From positions 62,001-126,000 of the IMG/VR virus record IMGVR_UViG_3300028364_000014: a DNA stretch of 64,000 nucleotides. One strand, given 5' to 3'. Below, one piece after another: positions 24,511 through 32,774 of this stretch. The notes beneath the pieces are model-generated. The model saw only the letters and a program-made list of their open reading frames with translations. It did not search any database and was not told where the DNA came from. Every line of letters begins with the position of its first letter. The first letter of the stretch is position 1. Both the position numbers and the translations under genes were made by a program. Origin of the DNA: a virus.

Positions 24511-24960
24511 ATGCTTGGTTATGAAAATATAATAAAAATAAAATTATTTGCACAAATATCTTCTGCAATATTAATAATGTTTATATCATTAGTTTATGTG
24601 TTAATTATACCTTTTTTAAAAAAAATACACAATTCCATAAAACTAGAATCTTTTGATTATACACCTAAACTTAATGAGCTGAATACAGGGAATAGTATTA
24701 TGTTTAGAAATTGGGGACAAAATAACATGGAGATACCAGTTAGAACTTATACTTTACTAGATAATAAATTATCAGTAGAGTTTACTAAAGGAGATTACCC
24801 ATATGTTAGCGGCGGTCCAAGTCCAGAATACTCATGGGTTTGGATATCTGAAAAAAATAGAATGGGATGGTCTAATAAAGAACCAAATTCAGTTGTTACG
24901 TTAATATTAAGTGATGGATTTGGTGATATTTGTGATAAAATATGCAAAGGTGTGTTATGA
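24511..24960 (+). CDS. Membrane-anchored hypothetical protein
   Basis: 149 residues from the ATG after CAAGGAAATCTT; an in-frame GTG at 24496 is upstream of that site. A transmembrane helix at about 14-34 is followed by a soluble domain with EYSWVWISEKNRMGW. Its stop overlaps the next start (ATGA). Confidence 0.5.
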   Translation: MLGYENIIKIKLFAQISSAILIMFISLVYVLIIPFLKKIHNSIKLESFDYTPKLNELNTGNSIMFRNWGQNNMEIPVRTYTLLDNKLSVEFTKGDYPYVSGGPSPEYSWVWISEKNRMGWSNKEPNSVVTLILSDGFGDICDKICKGVL

Positions 24961-25883
24961 AATTTGATGTAACAAATTTAGGAATACGTGTTATAGCAAA
25001 TTCGGCAATGTCTAGGTATCCGTCATTATATCGTCCACAAGGAATAGAAGGTACTGTTTTATTTATAAAAAGTAATTTAGATTATTATGAAAAAATACGT
25101 TATATGGTTAAAATGGGCATGGTAATAGAATTAGCTTGTGCTCCTGAAATCGATGTTATAGCAGAAATAAAAGTACGTTGGGATAATAACAGATGTGCTT
25201 GGCATAATCAAGGATCGCTTGTTTATAGATACAGTAAAGGACCCAGATGTAATAGAATATGGTTTAATAATAAATTTCTAATTTCTGAAAGTAATGTACC
25301 GATAAGTATGTTAAAAATTAAAACTATTAATAGAATCCCAAGAAAATTTAAAACTGACTGGGAAGAAAAAGAATACTCATCTTCGATACGAAATATTAGT
25401 ACTTTAACATATTCAAAGTCCAGAGGAACATCTCCTAGTTACTTAGAACGTGGTTTAAAAACCACATATCAACTTAATAGACCTAATAAAAAATACACTT
25501 GCTACCTTGAGGACGAATCTACAGTATCACATAAAAAGCTAGCTAGTTCAAATTTTTTTAAAAAGTATGCAATAAAAAAAGAACCTAATCCATGTATAGA
25601 GATTAATGAATTAGACTTTTCAAAAGAATTAGAATCAATAGTTGAACCAGAATTACCTCATTACTCTTTAAAGAAAGAAACTTTTAATCCGTTTATTACT
25701 GCTACTAAAGATTCTAAAAATTCTAAGAAAATCAAGTCTACTTTAGAGATCAATAAACTTATAAAAAAACCAGTAATTAATCCAATCTCTCCTGAAGAAA
25801 TGAGGAAAATTAAGAAAGCAAACAGTACTTCTTTACGTGAATTTTTAAATAAAAAAGAGAAAAAAAGGAGACGTAAAGTATAA
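24957..25883 (+). CDS. Protein with N-terminal SH3-like domain and basic tail
   Basis: 308 residues. The first about 90 residues contain GIEGTVLFIKS and EIKVRWDNNRCAWHNQGSL, like an SH3/KOW barrel and similar in style to the proteins at 19039 and 25886. The remainder is polar and Lys-rich, ending KKEKKRRRKV, suggesting nucleic-acid binding. No IW ending. Confidence 0.5.
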   Translation: MKFDVTNLGIRVIANSAMSRYPSLYRPQGIEGTVLFIKSNLDYYEKIRYMVKMGMVIELACAPEIDVIAEIKVRWDNNRCAWHNQGSLVYRYSKGPRCNRIWFNNKFLISESNVPISMLKIKTINRIPRKFKTDWEEKEYSSSIRNISTLTYSKSRGTSPSYLERGLKTTYQLNRPNKKYTCYLEDESTVSHKKLASSNFFKKYAIKKEPNPCIEINELDFSKELESIVEPELPHYSLKKETFNPFITATKDSKNSKKIKSTLEINKLIKKPVINPISPEEMRKIKKANSTSLREFLNKKEKKRRRKV

Positions 25884-25885
25884 TC

Positions 25886-26176
25886 ATGTTTAAAGTAATA
25901 TTAAATACTCGTCGACATGGAATTTCTAAAAGTAATCCAGTATTTGGATCTGAGTATCAATGCGAAGGTATTATAGACAGTTATTACACAAGCGGTTCTG
26001 GTAGAAACATTGGTTGTCCTACCTTAAAAGAATTTATAGATTTAAATACTGAAGGGACTATTAAAGGACTTAACATTCAATGGGATAATGGTACTAATAA
26101 TTCATATAGAATTGATGATTTAACTATTTCAACCACTGATGAATCCGTGACAGGTATATGTAATACTATTTGGTAA
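25886..26176 (+). CDS. SH3-like small protein, ends CNTIW
   Basis: 96 residues, paralogue of the protein at 19039 (shared KSNP...EYQCEGII and IQWDNGTNNSYRIDDL). Ends GICNTIW. Directly follows the larger SH3-like gene. Confidence 0.6.
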   Translation: MFKVILNTRRHGISKSNPVFGSEYQCEGIIDSYYTSGSGRNIGCPTLKEFIDLNTEGTIKGLNIQWDNGTNNSYRIDDLTISTTDESVTGICNTIW

Positions 26177-26186
26177 AGAGGATAAT

Positions 26187-26636
26187 ATGGACTGGAAACC
26201 AGAACAAGATGGATATACACATATTAATATATACTCTAAAGGAAAAACTGTATTAGGATGTTTTTTAACTAACTTTTCTTTTTCTCCTATAATTACTAAT
26301 GATGGTAATTTTCAATCTATTGAAGGTTATTGGTATTGGCTAAGTACTCATGATGAAAGATTACGTACTCTTGTTGGTTGGGATGCCAAAAAACGAGGAA
26401 GAGCGTTGGATAGGCACTTTGAATTTACTGATATAGAATTTCAACAAAAAATAAGAGAAGCGTGTTGGATTAAAATTCACTCTAATCAAGCAATGTTTAA
26501 TTTATTCAAAGAATCTACTATACCATTTACTCATTATTACGTATTCCATAATGGTTTTGCTAAAACTGTTGGGTTTGAATGGCAAGTTGAAATGTGGGAA
26601 CAATTTAGAGTCTATATAAGGAATGGTTATCAATGA
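26187..26636 (+). CDS. NADAR/YbiA-like protein
   Basis: 149 residues. CFLTNFSFSPI, then a QSIEGYWYWL segment, resembles the F-L-S-N-F...E-x-Y-Y core of the NADAR (YbiA) superfamily, and the C-terminal W.(V)E.W pattern fits. NADAR proteins remove ADP-ribose from modified guanine or act on related N-glycosides. In a phage this could reverse ADP-ribosylating defence. The call rests on remembered motif similarity. Confidence 0.55.
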   Translation: MDWKPEQDGYTHINIYSKGKTVLGCFLTNFSFSPIITNDGNFQSIEGYWYWLSTHDERLRTLVGWDAKKRGRALDRHFEFTDIEFQQKIREACWIKIHSNQAMFNLFKESTIPFTHYYVFHNGFAKTVGFEWQVEMWEQFRVYIRNGYQ

Positions 26637-26872
26637 GTTATTTAATTAAAAAAACATTTAGCTCAATGATAGTTCTCAAGTACGGTGAAAAAGAACGAAA
26701 AATACTAGATGATGTGGTTGCTTTCGATATAATACATTGTATAGAATTAACTTTCTCTTCACTTAATGAATATAATAATAGTAAACATATTAAGGAATTA
26801 AAATTATTTTTACCTGATTATTTTACAATTTTGAATATTAAAAACAAATTAAAGGATAAATTAATAGAATGA
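26633..26872 (+). CDS. Small hypothetical protein, beta-alpha-beta type
   Basis: 79 residues, ATGA overlap with the previous gene and with the next. It shares with the protein at 37501 the segment IIHCI followed by a basic linker and a strand ending in LP. Unknown function. Confidence 0.5.
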   Translation: MSYLIKKTFSSMIVLKYGEKERKILDDVVAFDIIHCIELTFSSLNEYNNSKHIKELKLFLPDYFTILNIKNKLKDKLIE

Positions 26873-27798
26873 CTAAAGATATATCAAAACTACCACTAAA
26901 AAAAGTAAAAATTGGGGTAAGTCAGCCAAGTTATAAGGTTAAATGGGCTTTATATCATGATCCTGTGACGGTATTTGAAAATCAAGAATTATCTTTCCCT
27001 AAAGCCATTAATGATGGCACAGAAATACATGATTCAGTGTGTTACTCGTCTGTAATTCATCATTACAAATCACTTAGTAAAGAAAAAAATATACCTAATA
27101 GAATTTACACAGAATTAGATTTAAATCCAGATCCAACCAATAAAAACCTTCCTTATCTTTTAAGAAAAGAGATGAGGGAATGGCTTGAGATTTGTATAGC
27201 CAATTTTACACTCCCAAAAAATATAAACCCTATTAAATCCGTACCTTCTACTAAAAAAGGTATAATGGTTCTTGACTTGGAAACTGCAGATAGTACTTTT
27301 ACTTATCTTTATTTAGCTATGTTCAGACATATTAGAGAATCACCGTCATTAGTAAAATCTGTATTATTTCTTCATAAAGAACATAAATTAGACTTTTATA
27401 TTGCTTATGTTTTAGCGTCCTCTTTTAATGTCACCGGTGAAGGGCATCATCCTATAAAGGTTAATAATAGTCCTTATTGTCATAATAAACCTATACCAAA
27501 ACAGATGTCAGATAACATTAACCTTAAAGCTGCTTGTAGTTTATATAGGGCAGTAAATGAAGAAGGTTTGGTAGATGTAGTTCCTTTAAGTGATGCTACT
27601 AACTGGCTTTGTGGTAATAAAATCAGTGAACTATGTAAAAAAGATTTTATAGTACCAATTTCTGATTTACTAGATGAAGAACTTATTAAAGTAGTTCATT
27701 CTTCTAATGATGAGGAAGCTATTAAACACTTTGAACTTTATAGTCAATTACCCAAACCTAAAGGATTTGGGCTTGCAGTTAATCGCAAGCTGATTTAA
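26869..27798 (+). CDS. Hypothetical protein upstream of the IscB element
   Basis: 309 residues, not recognised. The ATG overlaps the previous stop. Its stop codon (27796-27798) lies about 14 bases before the inferred left boundary of the IscB element, so the gene seems intact and its 3' end appears to supply the omega-RNA guide. Confidence 0.55.
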   Translation: MTKDISKLPLKKVKIGVSQPSYKVKWALYHDPVTVFENQELSFPKAINDGTEIHDSVCYSSVIHHYKSLSKEKNIPNRIYTELDLNPDPTNKNLPYLLRKEMREWLEICIANFTLPKNINPIKSVPSTKKGIMVLDLETADSTFTYLYLAMFRHIRESPSLVKSVLFLHKEHKLDFYIAYVLASSFNVTGEGHHPIKVNNSPYCHNKPIPKQMSDNINLKAACSLYRAVNEEGLVDVVPLSDATNWLCGNKISELCKKDFIVPISDLLDEELIKVVHSSNDEEAIKHFELYSQLPKPKGFGLAVNRKLI

Positions 27799-28008
27799 TT
27801 CAGGATTGAACAGACGTTTAATCAAAGGCTCACCTACGGATGCCACTCCCAGTCCGTAGCAATGGAGGTAAGCGGAGCATTACAAGTCCTCATTGCTGAT
27901 TAGTAGGTAACGAAGATCAGTATTACTTTTGATTAAGTCGGGGGAGACGAACCGAACTATTGAACTATTCTTAGTTTGCCCGATCAATGGGTTTTTATTA
28001 AGAGGTAA
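27797..28008 (+). ncRNA. Omega RNA (HEARO-type) of the IscB element
   Basis: About 210 bases of strong structure directly upstream of iscB. Elements seen: a long-range stem GAC.TTAATCAAA (27813-27827) with CTTTTGATTAAGTC (27926-27939); CTACGGA/TCCGTAG (27834-27859); CAATGGAGG/CCTCATTG (27860-27895). Conserved-looking pieces GGCTCACC, GCCACTC, GGTAAGCGGAG and GAACCGAA match my memory of IscB-associated omega RNAs. The expected guide is the about 16 bases before the long stem (27797-27812), which is flanking phage sequence. Confidence 0.8.
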
Positions 28009-28010
28009 AA

Positions 28011-29501
28011 ATGATTTACATTATAGACGCAAGGAACAAGATAGGTCACCCGACCAAGAAACATGATATGATAGGTCGATTGATCCGAAACGAGAAAGCA
28101 AAGATTATTAAGAGATTGAACAAGGATGTTATGATCGTTCAATTATTAACAAAGGTTTTTTCTAAAAGTGAAACAATTGATTGTGAATTTAGGATAGGTA
28201 TTGATCCTGGATATGCAAATATTGGATTTGCTGTGTTTAAAATACATGGCAACATTATCACTAAACTTATTAATGGAGAGGCATATTTACGAACAAAAAA
28301 AATCAAAGAAGGGCTTGATGCTAAGAGAATGTATCGCCGTAATCGAAGATATATAGCTCGAAAGAATATTAAAAAGAAACATGGAATAGGTCAAGCCAAA
28401 TTCAAACATCCTGTTTGGAAAAATCGAAACAAACATAAGTTTCAACCTACTCATCTTCATTTAATTCAATCGCATGAAAATGTGCTGGCAAAATTGTTGA
28501 AACTAATTCCAATCGAACAAGTTAAAATTCATTTGGAATATAATAACTTTGATTTTCATAAAATGATTAATCCTAAGATACAATCTTTTTGGTATCAAAA
28601 AGGGTTACAGTTTGGTTTTGAGAATATAAAAAGTTATGTGAGGAATCGAGACAACTATCAATGTCAAATTTGCAAAAAGGATGTTGGTAATATCAGGAAT
28701 GAAGTTCACCATATCAAATGGAAAAGTAATGGTGGATCAGATCGACCTGAAAATTTAATATTGTTGTGTGAAGGCTGCCACAACAAGGTCCATAAAAAAG
28801 GATTGAGTTGTCCAGATAGATCTATTTCAGTAAATGGATACCGTAATGCTGGAGTTTTAAATTCAGTTATGGAAACAATATGGAGTAAGTTTGAAGATCA
28901 ATGTCCAGTTCAAGACACCTATGGTTATATCACAAGTGGTGTTCGGAACCGAGACAACATTATTAAATCTCACGACAATGACGCAAGCGTTATTGCCTTC
29001 AACGATAGCTTGGGAAGTCAAAACTTTGAGGATTGTTCTTGGAAGGATTATAGCTCTAAATTAAATATGAATCAGTTCCCCAAGCATACCCGATCATTCA
29101 CATTAAGACATACTGACCGTAGATATGTAATTTTAAATTCTAAATTGCCTGAAAAGAAGAGAACTATAGTGGCTTGGAATCGCAAACGAAGGGCGGGCCA
29201 AGATCCTAAGAAGCAAAGCCTTGCCGAGTTGAAGCAATCTCTTATGATTGATGGAAGATTGAATTCAACGGTTATTGTTGTAATCCCAGGGCAGAAGGTA
29301 ATGAGAAGTTTGATCACTGATTACAAAATTCGAAAAGGTGATGTTGTCAATGTGGAATCAACAATACGAGTCTGTAAAGGTGTGCAAAACAAAGGTACGG
29401 TTGTTACTTTTGAAAATGATTTAAACCCAAAGAAATTAGATACATTTGGAACTAAAAAATGTCATAAAATGATAAACAATTGTGGATTGGTGACTTATTA
29501 A
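28011..29501 (+). CDS. iscB: IscB RNA-guided nuclease
   Basis: 496 residues. A PLMP-like N-terminal domain (residues 1-50, with GHPTKKH replacing PLMP) is followed by RuvC-I IGIDPGYANIGFAV (Asp65), an Arg-rich bridge helix RMYRRNRRYIARKNIKKKHG, RuvC-II IHLEYNNFD (Glu176), an inserted HNH domain (CQIC 218-221, HH 233-234, Asn248, CEGC 253-256) and RuvC-III SHDNDASVIA (His321, Asp324). All catalytic residues are present, so it should cut both DNA strands guided by the upstream omega RNA. No TnpA transposase is encoded nearby. Confidence 0.9.
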   Translation: MIYIIDARNKIGHPTKKHDMIGRLIRNEKAKIIKRLNKDVMIVQLLTKVFSKSETIDCEFRIGIDPGYANIGFAVFKIHGNIITKLINGEAYLRTKKIKEGLDAKRMYRRNRRYIARKNIKKKHGIGQAKFKHPVWKNRNKHKFQPTHLHLIQSHENVLAKLLKLIPIEQVKIHLEYNNFDFHKMINPKIQSFWYQKGLQFGFENIKSYVRNRDNYQCQICKKDVGNIRNEVHHIKWKSNGGSDRPENLILLCEGCHNKVHKKGLSCPDRSISVNGYRNAGVLNSVMETIWSKFEDQCPVQDTYGYITSGVRNRDNIIKSHDNDASVIAFNDSLGSQNFEDCSWKDYSSKLNMNQFPKHTRSFTLRHTDRRYVILNSKLPEKKRTIVAWNRKRRAGQDPKKQSLAELKQSLMIDGRLNSTVIVVIPGQKVMRSLITDYKIRKGDVVNVESTIRVCKGVQNKGTVVTFENDLNPKKLDTFGTKKCHKMINNCGLVTY

Positions 29502-29659
29502 TACTCTTATTACGGTAAATAAATCATATCTAACAAAAACTGCTAAAGCAAAGGCTTATATCCCAAAGCTGAAGCATTGGGTTTTACGGCCTAAAGGCCG
29601 AACCGATAAAAACAATGAAAACAAAGATTTGTAATTTTAAATAAAAAAGGTGGGGTTTA
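29502..29659 (+). mobile_element. Candidate right end of the IscB element
   Basis: Non-coding. It contains the short palindrome CGGCCTAAAGGCCG (29587-29600) and GCTAAAGCAAAGGC upstream. IS200/IS605-type ends carry small hairpins, so the boundary may lie here, but the exact end cannot be read without an empty-site relative. Confidence 0.35.
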
Positions 29660-30205
29660 ATGAACACAATTTTCGCAATAGAAAAAATTAATAAAACAAG
29701 AGAATATCTTGATAGCATCGAAAAACATATTCTAAATGTAAAAAAAGCATTTGAAATTGTTAAAAACAAATGTTCAGATTTGCCTTTTATGGATAATCTT
29801 TTTTTGCATCATCTTAATATAGAAGTTAGATGTCAAGACAGCACAAAACTTTCTGAGGATGTCTTTATTAAAGATCGTCAAACTTTATATCCAACAAGCT
29901 ATGAGAATTTTCCTGATATAATTGACAACTTAAACGAAATTGATTATCATTATACAAAAGTATGGCCTAAAACTTGTGAAAAACATCCTAAGAGTAAAGA
30001 TATGTATAAACTATATTGCACTCATATGGTTATTAATTGGATGGCAAAAGGATTTGAAAGTAATGAGTCTATTCAAGAATATTATTTAAGAAATCAATCA
30101 GAGATAGAAATTCCCACATATGCAAAAAAATTTGTAGACGAATTAATTTTTCATATCGAATCTCAAATCGAAGAAGACCTCGAAACTTATAGACCGTCTA
30201 TGTAG
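29660..30205 (+). CDS. Hypothetical protein, possibly DUF5662-like
   Basis: 181 residues, helical. H-H-L...D.TKLSEDVF and MVINWMAKGFE recall the His/Asp arrangement of DUF5662 phage proteins, whose function is unknown. First gene after the IscB element. Confidence 0.4.
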   Translation: MNTIFAIEKINKTREYLDSIEKHILNVKKAFEIVKNKCSDLPFMDNLFLHHLNIEVRCQDSTKLSEDVFIKDRQTLYPTSYENFPDIIDNLNEIDYHYTKVWPKTCEKHPKSKDMYKLYCTHMVINWMAKGFESNESIQEYYLRNQSEIEIPTYAKKFVDELIFHIESQIEEDLETYRPSM

Positions 30206-30249
30206 TTTTTATTATTGATATTAAACGAAGTGTTTTTATAGGAAGGTCA

Positions 30250-30392
30250 ATGGGCGTTAATTATATTATCAAAGATATTGAATCAAAAGAGGTCAACGGC
30301 ATAAAATGTCCACTAGTAACAATAAAGTTTATTTTATGCCATTAGAAGCAATGAGAAATCCAGCTATACTTATTGGTGCTATGCAAAAGTGA
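30250..30392 (+). pseudogene. Small gene apparently frameshifted
   Basis: From ATG 30250 (after AGGAAGGTCA) 31 residues are read to TAG at 30345. The -1 frame continues as YFMPLEAMRNPAILIGAMQK to TGA at 30392. One extra T in the TTTT run near 30334 would join them into a plausible 47-residue protein. It may be a mutation, a sequencing error or programmed slippage. Confidence 0.4.
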
Positions 30393-30400
30393 GGTAAAAT

Positions 30401-30790
30401 ATGTTTGATTTGAATTCTTTTATTATTGACGGTATAAAACTCTTTATTCTTGCAATTTTTATTTTTTCATTCATGTCTTTTTGTTTTAAACTTAAAATTT
30501 CTATAGAAAATAATGATTCAGGTAATTTTAGCAGGATTATTTGGAATAAGCGATGGTATATATTTATTATTATAATTTCACTTATTAGTATGATTTCTGT
30601 TTTTAATTTAGAACAAGCGTATCGACCTAAGAATATTTTAACCACTAACACTTCTCCTACAATTATGGGATCAAATGAGTCTCGTAAAATACCTATTAAA
30701 AATATAGAACCAATAAATCGTGAATTAATTTATAAAAAAAATAAACAACAAGGAGAATACGCCAAAAAGATTTTTAAAGACCTTAAATAA
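30401..30790 (+). CDS. Two-helix membrane protein
   Basis: 129 residues; helices at about 10-32 and 51-70, then a polar Lys-rich tail of 60 residues. Ribosome binding site GAGGTAAAAT. Unrecognised. Confidence 0.5.
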   Translation: MFDLNSFIIDGIKLFILAIFIFSFMSFCFKLKISIENNDSGNFSRIIWNKRWYIFIIIISLISMISVFNLEQAYRPKNILTTNTSPTIMGSNESRKIPIKNIEPINRELIYKKNKQQGEYAKKIFKDLK

Positions 30791-30829
30791 TTAAATTAAA
30801 AAATTAAAATTTTATTACAGGAGTTAATT

Positions 30830-31276
30830 ATGAAAGGTAATTTAATAGATTTTGCAGAACAAGGTGTTTTTAATGTAATTATACACGGTTGTAATTGTTT
30901 TCATGTTATGGGGGCAGGCATAGCAAAAGAAATCAAATGCAGGTATCCTAAAGCATATGAAGCTGACATTACACACACCATTAAAGGAGATGAAACAAAA
31001 TTAGGGCATTATTCTTACGCACTTATTGAAACTGTAGATAGACCTTTTACTATAATTAATGGTTATACTCAATATGCTTATGGAAAAGGGGGACCACATA
31101 TAAACTATAAAGCTATTCAATCAGTATTTCGTCGTGTAGCAAAACAGTATTTTACTTCTGTTATAGGATACCCTTATATCGGGGCTGGACTGGGTGGAGG
31201 AGATTGGTCAATAATCCAAAAAATTATAAATGAAGAATTAAAAAATATATCTCATCATCTAGTAACATTTAAATAG
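30830..31276 (+). CDS. Macro-domain protein
   Basis: 148 residues, a single macro domain. IIHGCNCFHVMGAGIAKEI near the N-terminus and YPYIGAGLGGGDW near residue 125 are the ADP-ribose-binding loops. Family members hydrolyse ADP-ribose-1''-phosphate (a by-product of yeast-type tRNA splicing) or remove ADP-ribose from proteins. Company with RNA ligases, NadR and a NADAR-like protein supports ADP-ribose handling. Confidence 0.85.
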   Translation: MKGNLIDFAEQGVFNVIIHGCNCFHVMGAGIAKEIKCRYPKAYEADITHTIKGDETKLGHYSYALIETVDRPFTIINGYTQYAYGKGGPHINYKAIQSVFRRVAKQYFTSVIGYPYIGAGLGGGDWSIIQKIINEELKNISHHLVTFK

Positions 31277-31318
31277 GAATAATGTAATTAATACTTTATA
31301 TTAAAATTGGTGATTATA

Positions 31319-31594
31319 ATGGGTGATGTCTTTATCGATGTATTTTTCTATGACGATGACTCTGAGGATGAAATCTCAGAATGTGTAGCAGAGTACAATA
31401 AGGTAGATTGGAAGCGTATTGAAAAAAGAATAGTAGTAACTATAGCTGAAGATGGGGATTTTCCTATTAATACAATAAATAGGATTGAAATATACTCAGA
31501 AGATGCTAGTGATGTAATTAAAGTGTATGAATATAGAAACTTAATGAGTTTATTAAAATATGGTTTAGAAAAATGTAACTCTATTTGGCGCTAA
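31319..31594 (+). CDS. Acidic protein, ends CNSIWR
   Basis: 91 residues from ATG 31319 (weak site; TTG at 31307 also possible). Very acidic N-terminal third (FYDDDSEDEISE). Ends EKCNSIWR; here the motif serine is TCT rather than AGT. Confidence 0.55.
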   Translation: MGDVFIDVFFYDDDSEDEISECVAEYNKVDWKRIEKRIVVTIAEDGDFPINTINRIEIYSEDASDVIKVYEYRNLMSLLKYGLEKCNSIWR

Positions 31595-31605
31595 AGGGGA
31601 TAAGT

Positions 31606-32058
31606 GTGAAAAACAACTCAGTATATGATGATAGTTGGGTAAGTAAGTTTATAGGTACTATAATTTTTGTTTGTATTACATCAATCATAGCTTTTTATGT
31701 AATTAATGGTTTATATTATAAAAATAACCCAACTGTTAAAAAACAAATAAATTATCACGCAAATTCAGTATTAATTAAAACTTTGGTAGAAATACCACCG
31801 GGAGCTTTTATTCATAGATTTATAGATTATGATTTAGAAAGGGTATGTTATATTAATAGTGCTGGTGGAGGCATTTGGTGTGAACCATTAAATCGTATTT
31901 TAGAAAATAAAGATCCAGAATTAATAGAAGATGTTCTCTCAGATGTTAGATCATTATATACTAGTAAAAATGTACCAAAATGGGAACATAATACGAAAAA
32001 GTATTATCCTAAAGATTATAAATTTCAAGTAGAAACGTACAATTATCGTCACAAATAG
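31606..32058 (+). CDS. Membrane-anchored hypothetical protein, GTG start
   Basis: 150 residues from GTG after AAAGGGGATAAGT. One transmembrane helix at about 14-34, then a soluble domain with a PPGAFIHRFIDYDLE segment. Unrecognised. Confidence 0.5.
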   Translation: MKNNSVYDDSWVSKFIGTIIFVCITSIIAFYVINGLYYKNNPTVKKQINYHANSVLIKTLVEIPPGAFIHRFIDYDLERVCYINSAGGGIWCEPLNRILENKDPELIEDVLSDVRSLYTSKNVPKWEHNTKKYYPKDYKFQVETYNYRHK

Positions 32059-32104
32059 TTAAAATTATACAAAATCAAACAATAAATAAATTAATGAGGA
32101 AAAC

Positions 32105-32413
32105 ATGACACAATCATTAAAACAAACAGTAGAACTGGTTATAACAGAGATTAAAATTAACTATTCCAATGATAAAGTATCAATTAATGTAGTGGGATCT
32201 ACTAAACTAAAAGAAGAAAATCTATTAGTAAAATTTTTTTGGACTACAGATTTAGGAGCATCAACATTAACTATAACTAACGATGTGTGTATTGATAAAT
32301 ATTTTAAAAACGCTTTACAAACTGTTCTTTCAGGATATACCAATGGTATACTTCATAGTACTAAAATAGGTTTTACATTTAACACCTCCGAAAATGGACA
32401 ACTAGAAAGGTAG
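32105..32413 (+). CDS. Hypothetical beta-rich protein
   Basis: 102 residues, alternating strands, no motif. Ribosome binding site TGAGGAAAAC. Unrecognised. Confidence 0.5.
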   Translation: MTQSLKQTVELVITEIKINYSNDKVSINVVGSTKLKEENLLVKFFWTTDLGASTLTITNDVCIDKYFKNALQTVLSGYTNGILHSTKIGFTFNTSENGQLER

Positions 32414-32417
32414 GATA

Positions 32418-32774
32418 ATGGATATTGTATCAATTTTTATTGTATATTTTATAATCATAAGTCATAGTATAATGGGTATTATTACATTTGGTAGAGTAAG
32501 AATAATTTTATCTCAGGAATCTTCAAATAAAACTAATTATCAAAAATGGTACATAGATATGGCTATAGCTTTACTACTAGCTGTATTTTTACCTATACCT
32601 TTTATTATTTTTCATGAATTTATAGAAGAGTATGGAAATTTTAAAGGAATAAATTTTAAGATAAAAAGACCGGCATTTGATGACATAGCTTGGCAAGAAT
32701 GTAATACAGCCTCTATTAACACAATTTGGCCTAATATTAATTACAATATGGAAATTTATTTAAGGACATTATAA
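32418..32774 (+). CDS. Membrane protein with internal INTIW
   Basis: 118 residues; helices at about 3-26 and 51-72. The segment ASINTIW lies 14 residues before the end, as if an ancestral C-terminal IW ending had been extended by read-through. Its final base is shared with the start of the deformylase gene. Confidence 0.5.
   Translation: MDIVSIFIVYFIIISHSIMGIITFGRVRIILSQESSNKTNYQKWYIDMAIALLLAVFLPIPFIIFHEFIEEYGNFKGINFKIKRPAFDDIAWQECNTASINTIWPNINYNMEIYLRTL

Noticed and set aside
26869-27798. Gene disrupted by the IscB element
   Set aside because: Its stop codon lies before the inferred left end of the omega RNA stem, so the gene appears complete.
28011-29501. Cas9 or a plain HNH homing endonuclease
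   Set aside because: The PLMP-like N-terminus, short RuvC-bridge-HNH-RuvC plan, 496-residue length and upstream omega RNA fit IscB; no CRISPR array or cas genes are present.
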